Assembly: GCA_030605285.1 (NCBI GenBank)
Contig: JAUWIQ010000176.1
Span: forward strand, 1-5,334
DNA: 5,334 bases
Reading direction: 5' to 3'
Source of the DNA: Planctomycetota bacterium
Lineage (GTDB): Bacteria > Planctomycetota > Planctomycetia > Pirellulales > UBA7805
The position numbers and the translations under genes are program-made. Shown in pieces: positions 4,468 through 5,334 of this stretch. Position 1 is the stretch's first letter. The number at the start of each line of letters is the position of its first letter. The notes beneath the pieces are model-generated. The model was not told the origin of the DNA. It saw only the letters and a list, made by a program, of their open reading frames with translations, and did no database searches.

Positions 4468-5334
4468 CTAGCTGGTTGTTGGGGTGAGGTGGTCCTCCGT
4501 GAGCTGACTCTGAGGATAGGCGTGCATTCCATGTTCACTAATATCCAAGCCGCGCGTTTCTTCTTCTACGGAAACTCGCAGAATTCCGATTCCCTTCAGA
4601 ATAGCGAAAAGCACGAGCATCGTGAAAAATGCCCAGGCACTGATCACCGCGGTCCCAATCAGTTGCGTCACAAACGAGAGTCCTTCCGCCGTACCAAAGA
4701 TACCTGTCGCCAGACCACCCCAGACGCCACAGAGGCCATGCACAGGAAATGCGCCAACCGGATCGTCGATCCGTAGTTTGTCGAGCGCCATGATGCCGAT
4801 CACAACCAACAGGCCCGCTACCAGACCGATCACAATCGCAGCCCAGAGCGGTACCTGATCGCAATTGGCCGTGATCCCGACCAGACCGGCCAGGGCACCA
4901 TTGAGTGCCATGGTAACATCGGGTTTGGAGAATAGGATCCAGCTGACGAGCATCGCGGCCACCGCCCCGGCCGCTGCGGCCAGGGTGGTCGTTACGGCAA
5001 TGTAGGCCGTCGCGTTGGCGTTACCGACGCCCGCATAAGTCAACTGGCTTCCCGGATTGAATCCGTACCAGCCGATCCAGAGGATCAGCACCCCGAGTGC
5101 CGCAAAGGTGAGGTTGTGGCCCGGCATGGCGACCGATTTTCCCTTGAGAAAGCGACCGATCCGTGGTCCCAGCACAATCGCACCGGCCAGACCGGCAAAG
5201 CCGCCCACGGCGTGGCCGCCGACCGAGCCCGCAAAGTCGTGGAAGCCCATCGCGTTAAGCCAGCCGCCACCCCACTTCCACATCCCGCTGATCGGATAAA
5301 TGAATCCCGTGAGCACGGCGCTGTAGATCAGATA
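4468..5334 (-). CDS. amt: Ammonium transporter (Amt/AmtB family), C-terminal part, 5' end outside window
   Basis: Inner-membrane trimeric channel that takes up ammonium and is blocked by PII proteins. The frame is open through base 5334 (288 codons seen, beginning YLIYSAVLTGF), so the N-terminal membrane helices are beyond the window. The GTG at 5316 is internal and is used here only for numbering. Family signatures are clear: the FHDFAGSVGGHAVGG segment with the first pore His (35), AGAIVLGPRIGRF, then WIGWYGFNPGS, where Phe86 matches AmtB Phe215 of the pore gate. NGALAGLVGITA and DDPVGAFPVHGLCGVWGG, with the second pore His (193), follow. The cytoplasmic tail begins after FFTMLVLFAILKGIG, carries the conserved GLDISEHGMHAYP, and ends with a short polar extension (QSQLTEDHLTPTTS). 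The twin-His motif and C-terminal PII-responsive tail are intact, so the channel looks functional. glnB lies downstream on the same strand. Stop codon is TAG. Confidence 0.97.
   Translation of the reverse strand, partial: YLIYSAVLTGFIYPISGMWKWGGGWLNAMGFHDFAGSVGGHAVGGFAGLAGAIVLGPRIGRFLKGKSVAMPGHNLTFAALGVLILWIGWYGFNPGSQLTYAGVGNANATAYIAVTTTLAAAAGAVAAMLVSWILFSKPDVTMALNGALAGLVGITANCDQVPLWAAIVIGLVAGLLVVIGIMALDKLRIDDPVGAFPVHGLCGVWGGLATGIFGTAEGLSFVTQLIGTAVISAWAFFTMLVLFAILKGIGILRVSVEEETRGLDISEHGMHAYPQSQLTEDHLTPTTS

Noticed and set aside
4390..4776. + strand frame of 128 codons over the spacer and the amt 3' end
   Set aside because: Mostly antisense to the well-supported amt gene, with an Arg/His-rich shadow-type composition.

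Overview
This window looks like ordinary chromosomal DNA from a GC-rich Gram-negative bacterium. A planctomycete of the Pirellula group is my best guess, by inference only. The hints are a TatC with a very large insertion in its first periplasmic loop, a short ManA, PII and Amt proteins of a type I associate with that group, and weak or absent Shine-Dalgarno sequences. No database search was possible.

Layout. The C-terminal half of an NtrB-like sensor histidine kinase enters from the left edge on the + strand (1-824). Converging on it from the minus strand are a small putative lipoprotein gene (805-1101), whose 3' end overlaps the kinase gene by 20 bp, and manA, a zinc-dependent mannose-6-phosphate isomerase (1230-2195). 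A divergent intergenic region (2196-2567) separates manA from tatC. It holds a promoter candidate, a 29-codon leader ORF and a terminator-like hairpin. tatC (2568-3731, +) encodes the twin-arginine translocase core subunit. It converges on glnB (3810-4157, minus), which encodes a PII signal protein. Upstream of glnB, on the same strand, is an ammonium transporter gene (amt) that runs off the right edge (4468-5334).

How the genes work together. The only clear functional pair is amt-glnB: PII proteins bind Amt trimers and close them when nitrogen is sufficient, and the two genes are commonly co-transcribed. Here they are separated by an unusually long spacer of 310 bp. It contains a 55-nt near-perfect hairpin and two or three smaller ones, which could set the relative expression of amt and glnB. 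This PII lacks both classical covalent modification sites in its T-loop (Tyr51 and Ser49), which suggests control by ligand binding alone. The kinase, manA and tatC are neighbours with no evident shared pathway.

I found no mobile element, CRISPR array, tRNA or rRNA. The points most worth a second look are the structured amt-glnB spacer, the TatC periplasmic insertion, the T-loop of the PII protein, the attenuator-like leader of tatC and the small lipoprotein gene. None of these amounts to a demonstrated new system.
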